Assembly (NCBI RefSeq): GCF_014651135.1
Contig: NZ_BMWH01000009.1
Location: 121,799 to 185,798, forward strand
Origin: Streptomyces echinoruber
Lineage (GTDB): Bacteria; Actinomycetota; Actinomycetes; Streptomycetales; Streptomycetaceae
Length of the DNA stretch: 64,000 nt
Reading direction: 5' to 3'
Positions 60,850-64,000 of the stretch are shown here, piece after piece. Each line of letters begins with the position of its first letter. Positions within the stretch are counted from its first letter, which is position 1. The notes under the pieces are model-generated. The model was given only the letters and a program-made list of their open reading frames with translations, was not told where the DNA came from and did not search any database. A program made the translations under genes and the position numbers.

Positions 60850-60970
60850 GCGGGCCGGGCGAGAGGAGAATCGGCAGTAGCCGTGCGATCACGGGGCAGG
60901 ATGGTTTCCGCGGGGCCGGGACCGGCCCGCGCGGGACTGGGGCCGCCGGCCCGGAGCAGAAGGGGCGCTG

Positions 60971-61495
60971 GTGTTCACAAGCGTATTGATGATCGAGAAG
61001 GCGCTGACGTCCGCCGACGTGGAGTTCGTCACGACCTTGCACGGGGACGAGCCGGTCGCCTTCCACGTGCTGCTCCAGCCGCGCGGAAACCAGGCCGACC
61101 GCCTGCTGCGCGCCCTCGACGACATCGCGCTGGGCGAGCTCGACGAGGCCGTCCGCGAGGGCGAGACGCCTGAGGGCGAGGAGGCCGTCAGCGTGGGGCA
61201 GCGGGCTCTGGACGTGTCGCTGAGGGCCCTGCGCGCCGCCGGCAGCCAGGCCGAGGGGCGACTGGTGGACGACCATCCGCTGGACGCGCTCAAGGCCCTC
61301 GTGGAGGAGGCCGACGCCGACGAGGTGATCGTCCTGACCGACCCGCACTACGTGGAGGAGTTCTTCCACCGGGACTGGGCCTCGCGGGCGCGGCACAAGG
61401 TGGGGGTGCCGGTGCTGAAGCTGTTCTCGCACGGCAAGGACGGCGGGGACGGCGGGGACGGCGGCCAGGACGGCGGCGACGGCAGCAGGGATTGA
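60971..61495 (+). CDS. Conserved hypothetical protein, Usp-like C-terminal part
   Basis: A 174-residue soluble protein with SADVEFVTTLHGDEPVAFHV, a charged middle and a Rossmann-like C-terminal part (LVEEADADEVIVLTDPHYVE, FHRDWASRARHKVGVPVLKL). The arrangement resembles universal-stress-type domains. It ends in GGDGGDGGQDGGDG repeats. GTG start with GAAGGGG upstream. Homologues are often labelled indole-3-glycerol phosphate synthase, which I see no evidence for. It precedes murC. Confidence 0.65.
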   Translation: MFTSVLMIEKALTSADVEFVTTLHGDEPVAFHVLLQPRGNQADRLLRALDDIALGELDEAVREGETPEGEEAVSVGQRALDVSLRALRAAGSQAEGRLVDDHPLDALKALVEEADADEVIVLTDPHYVEEFFHRDWASRARHKVGVPVLKLFSHGKDGGDGGDGGQDGGDGSRD

Positions 61496-61712
61496 GTGCC
61501 GTCGCGGGACCCGGCGGGACGTGGGCGCCGCCACCGGACCCGCGCCCCTCGTGAGGCGCCGCCCGCGGCGTGTTCGCGGCCGGGCCCGCCGCGCCCGCGC
61601 CCCGGCCCGCCACGCCCCTCGCGAGCTGCCGCTCCGCGCACGCAATAGGCTGGGCCCCGCGTGCCCGCCCCGGCCCGCGCAGTCCGTCGTAGCGAACCCT
61701 GGAGAGAGACAC

Positions 61713-63101
61713 ATGGCCCCCGGTCTTCCCCCCGCCATGGACCGACCGCACTTCATCGGCATCGGCGGCGCCGGAATGTCGGGCATCGCGAAGATCCTCG
61801 CCCAGCGCGGCGCGAAGGTCGCCGGCAGCGACGCGAAGGACTCGGCGACGGCGCAGGCGCTGCGGGCGCTGGGCGTGACGGTGCACGTGGGGCACGCGGT
61901 CGAGCACCTCGCCGACGACGCGAGCTGTGTCGTCGTCTCCTCGGCGATCCGCGACGACAATCCGGAGCTGGCCCGCGCCGCCGAGCTGGGCGTCCCGGTC
62001 GTCCACCGCTCCGACGCCCTGGCGGCGCTGATGGAGGGCCTGCGTCCGGTCGCGGTGGCCGGCACCCACGGCAAGACCACGACGACGTCGATGCTGGCCG
62101 TGTCCCTGACCGAGCTGGGCCTGAAGCCGTCGTACGCGATCGGCGGCGACCTGGACGTGCCCGGCTCCAACGCCCACCACGGCGAGGGCGACCTCTTCGT
62201 CGCCGAGGCCGACGAGTCGGACCGCAGCTTCCACAAGTACGCGCCCGAGGTCGCCATCGTCCTCAATGTGGAGCTCGACCACCACGCCAACTACGCGTCG
62301 ATGGAGGAGATCTACGACTCCTTCCAGACCTTCGCCGGCCGGATCGTCCCCGGCGGCACGCTGGTGATCGCCGCCGACCACGAGGGCGCGCGGGAGCTGA
62401 CCCGGCGCCTGGCGGGCTCGGTGCGCACGGTGACGTACGGCGAGGCGGCCGACGCCGACGTGCGGATCCTGTCGGTCGTCCCGCAGGGGCTGAGGAGCGA
62501 GGTCACCGTCCTGCTCCAGGGACAGCGGCTCACCTTCGCCGTCTCCGTGCCCGGCCGCCACTACGCCCACAACGCCGTCGCCGCCCTCACCGCGGGCGTG
62601 GCCCTCGGCATCCCGGCCGCCGAGCTGGCCCCGGCGCTGGCGGCCTACACCGGCGTCAAGCGGCGCCTGCAGCTCAAGGGGGAGGCGGCCGGCGTGCAGG
62701 TGATCGACTCCTACGCCCACCACCCCACCGAGATGACCGCGGACCTGGAGGCGATGCGGGCGGCCGCCGGCGGGGCGCGCATCCTGGTGCTCTTCCAGCC
62801 CCACCTCTTCTCCCGCACCCAGGAGCTGGGCGAGGAGATGGGCCGGGCCCTGGCCCTGGCCGACGCCTCCGTCGTCCTCGACATCTACCCGGCCCGCGAG
62901 GACCCGATCCCCGGCGTCACCAGCGACCTGATCGTCGAGGCGGCCCGCGCGGCCGGCGCCGACGTCACCGCCGTCCACGACAAGGCCGAGGCGCCCGCCG
63001 TGATCGCGGGAATGGCGCGGCCCGGCGATCTCGTTCTCACCATGGGGGCGGGCGACGTCACGGACCTCGGCCCGCACATCCTGCACCGCCTGTCGAAGTG
63101 A
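61713..63101 (+). CDS. murC: UDP-N-acetylmuramate-L-alanine ligase
   Basis: A 462-residue Mur ligase adding L-alanine to UDP-MurNAc in the cytoplasm. N-terminal UDP-binding motif HFIGIGGAGMSGIAKILAQR, ATP-binding VAGTHGKTTTTSMLAV near residue 115, central EADESDRSFHKYAPEVAIVL and NVELDHHANY, and C-terminal VIDSYAHHPTEMTADLEAMR. ATG 61713 has GGAGAGAG. Length is normal. Its position away from the dcw cluster, followed by msrB, is the same as in S. coelicolor. Confidence 0.96.
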   Translation: MAPGLPPAMDRPHFIGIGGAGMSGIAKILAQRGAKVAGSDAKDSATAQALRALGVTVHVGHAVEHLADDASCVVVSSAIRDDNPELARAAELGVPVVHRSDALAALMEGLRPVAVAGTHGKTTTTSMLAVSLTELGLKPSYAIGGDLDVPGSNAHHGEGDLFVAEADESDRSFHKYAPEVAIVLNVELDHHANYASMEEIYDSFQTFAGRIVPGGTLVIAADHEGARELTRRLAGSVRTVTYGEAADADVRILSVVPQGLRSEVTVLLQGQRLTFAVSVPGRHYAHNAVAALTAGVALGIPAAELAPALAAYTGVKRRLQLKGEAAGVQVIDSYAHHPTEMTADLEAMRAAAGGARILVLFQPHLFSRTQELGEEMGRALALADASVVLDIYPAREDPIPGVTSDLIVEAARAAGADVTAVHDKAEAPAVIAGMARPGDLVLTMGAGDVTDLGPHILHRLSK

Positions 63102-63115
63102 GGGGCTGACCACTC

Positions 63116-63523
63116 ATGCCGTACGAGGTCGAGAAGCCGGACGAGCAGTGGCGCGCGGAGCTGAACCCGGCCGAGTACGCCGTCCTGCGCCAGGCGGCCA
63201 CCGAGCCCGCCTTCACCGGTGAGTACACGGACACCAAGACCAGGGGCGTCTACACCTGCCGCGCCTGCGGCGCCGAACTGTTCACCTCCGACACCAAGTT
63301 CGAGTCCCACTGCGGCTGGCCGTCCTTCTACGACCCCAAGGACTCCGACGCGGTGGAGCTCCTGGAGGACCGCTCCCACGGCATGGTCCGCACCGAGGTC
63401 CGCTGCGCCCGCTGCGGATCCCACCTCGGGCACGTGTTCGAGGGCGAGGGGTATCCGACACCGACGGACCAGCGGTACTGCATCAACAGCATCGCGCTGC
63501 GGCTGGTGCCGGAGGAGGGCTGA
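63116..63523 (+). CDS. msrB: Peptide-methionine (R)-S-oxide reductase
   Basis: A 135-residue MsrB. Zinc CxxC pairs are at residues 48/51 (TCRACG) and 97/100 (CARCG); the catalytic Cys is about 122 (QRYCINSIALR), with the substrate region SHCGWPSF and GSHLGHVFEGEG. It starts 14 nt after murC, probably co-transcribed. It repairs oxidised methionine using thioredoxin. Confidence 0.96.
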   Translation: MPYEVEKPDEQWRAELNPAEYAVLRQAATEPAFTGEYTDTKTRGVYTCRACGAELFTSDTKFESHCGWPSFYDPKDSDAVELLEDRSHGMVRTEVRCARCGSHLGHVFEGEGYPTPTDQRYCINSIALRLVPEEG

Positions 63524-63665
63524 GCGCGCCCGTTCCGCGATGTCCCCGTGCATCCCCTTGTGGTGACTCGTACCGGGAGGACAATGGGGACACGAGGGAT
63601 GATCTCGGCCGATCCCGACCGATCTCGGGGTCATCCCCGCTCCCCGGGTGAGGCGGGTGAGAGGG

Positions 63666-64000
63666 ATGGACGCGAGCACGTACGTCATGGCCCTGACGGC
63701 ACACCAGTGGAACGTGGCCGGGGCCTTCGCCGGCGGGATCTTCGTCGCCGCCGGACTGATCTGGGCCGTGGTGGCCGGGATCGGCGTGATGATGCGGGAG
63801 CCGGGGCCGCCGGATCCCGAGGACCAGCCGCACCTGCCGGACGGCGGGCCGGTGCATGAGGTGCGTGAAGTGCGGGAGGCGGACGAGGTGCCGCGCTCGG
63901 ACGGGAAGCGGCTCATGCCGTACGAACTGCACCCCTGCCCCACCCGGACCAGCGAGCACCAGGACCGGCCCCGCTGGACCCCGGGGTCCAGCGGGGCCGG
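63666..64000 (+). CDS. DUF6479 family protein, 3' end beyond the window
   Basis: At least 111 codons; no stop before the window ends. N-terminal MDASTYVMALTAHQWNVAGA, one membrane segment (FAGGIFVAAGLIWAVVAGIGVMM, core visible), then a charged tail with LPDGGPVHEVREVREADEVP and the family-like DRPRWTPGSSGAG. ATG 63666 has GAGAGGG. Probably a small membrane protein of unknown function. The end of the visible frame overlaps a perfect palindrome. Confidence 0.65.
   Translation, partial: MDASTYVMALTAHQWNVAGAFAGGIFVAAGLIWAVVAGIGVMMREPGPPDPEDQPHLPDGGPVHEVREVREADEVPRSDGKRLMPYELHPCPTRTSEHQDRPRWTPGSSGA
63965..64000. terminator. Perfect 36-bp palindrome at the window end
   Basis: CCGGCCCCGCTGGACCCC followed directly by its exact complement. 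Strong enough to act as a terminator, yet the DUF6479 frame reads through it (RWTPGSSGAG), so the hairpin may lie in the 3' coding end. Confidence 0.6.

Overview
The window is chromosomal DNA of a Streptomyces. It is very GC-rich, uses GTG starts and AGGAGG-type ribosome binding sites, and its gene order matches, as I recall it, the S. coelicolor SCO6007-SCO6062 segment: ngcG, rok7B7, xylFGH, dxs, fadB/fadA, whiI, DUF3000, hemE, hemY, hemQ, murC, msrB. The assignments rest on motifs read in the sequence plus that remembered synteny. No database search was run.

Layout. 1-5.9 kb: the end of an N-acetylglucosamine/chitobiose-type ABC transporter, the ROK regulator Rok7B7 and the XylFGH transporter. 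6-16.3 kb: dxs, an amino-acid permease, a NYN RNase-like protein, the fadA-fadB beta-oxidation operon and a hexapeptide protein. 16.6-22.3 kb: RNase D, the sporulation regulator WhiI with a recognisable sigma-WhiG promoter, DUF3000, hemE and a small HU-like protein. 22.3-36.9 kb is an accessory island. It holds a complete type I-E CRISPR-Cas locus (cas3, cas8e, cas11e, cas7e, cas5e, cas6e, cas1e, cas2e) between two outward-transcribed arrays of 17 and 21 repeats. Decaying gene fragments lie outside both arrays. 36.9-64 kb: rhomboid protease, CoA-disulfide-reductase-like flavoprotein, DUF4349, hemY-hemQ, a DUF692 (MNIO)/DUF4142/TIGR04222 cluster, a Pth2-like hydrolase, an ABC exporter, polysaccharide deacetylase, Rieske flavoprotein, slipin, SulP-carbonic anhydrase, ZapE, a RibD-like reductase, murC and msrB.

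The most interesting region is the gap between cas3 and cas8e. Two degenerate CRISPR repeats lie there exactly one array period (61 nt) apart. They overlap a 45-codon minus-strand ORF with an ideal ribosome binding site. This resembles the crRNA-like regulatory or antitoxin RNAs (CreR, CreTA) known inside other cas operons. Beside it, cas8e carries a TTA leucine codon (codon 17), the only TTA codon I found in the window, which predicts bldA (developmental) control of Cascade. The two arrays also share a near-identical spacer, 31 of 33 nt, and their leaders share conserved blocks at equal spacing.

A second, window-wide pattern is a set of short tandem repeats (11-28 bp units) whose first or last unit contains the stop codon of the adjacent gene. 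It occurs at seven genes or more. No tRNA, rRNA, transposase or integrase gene was seen.
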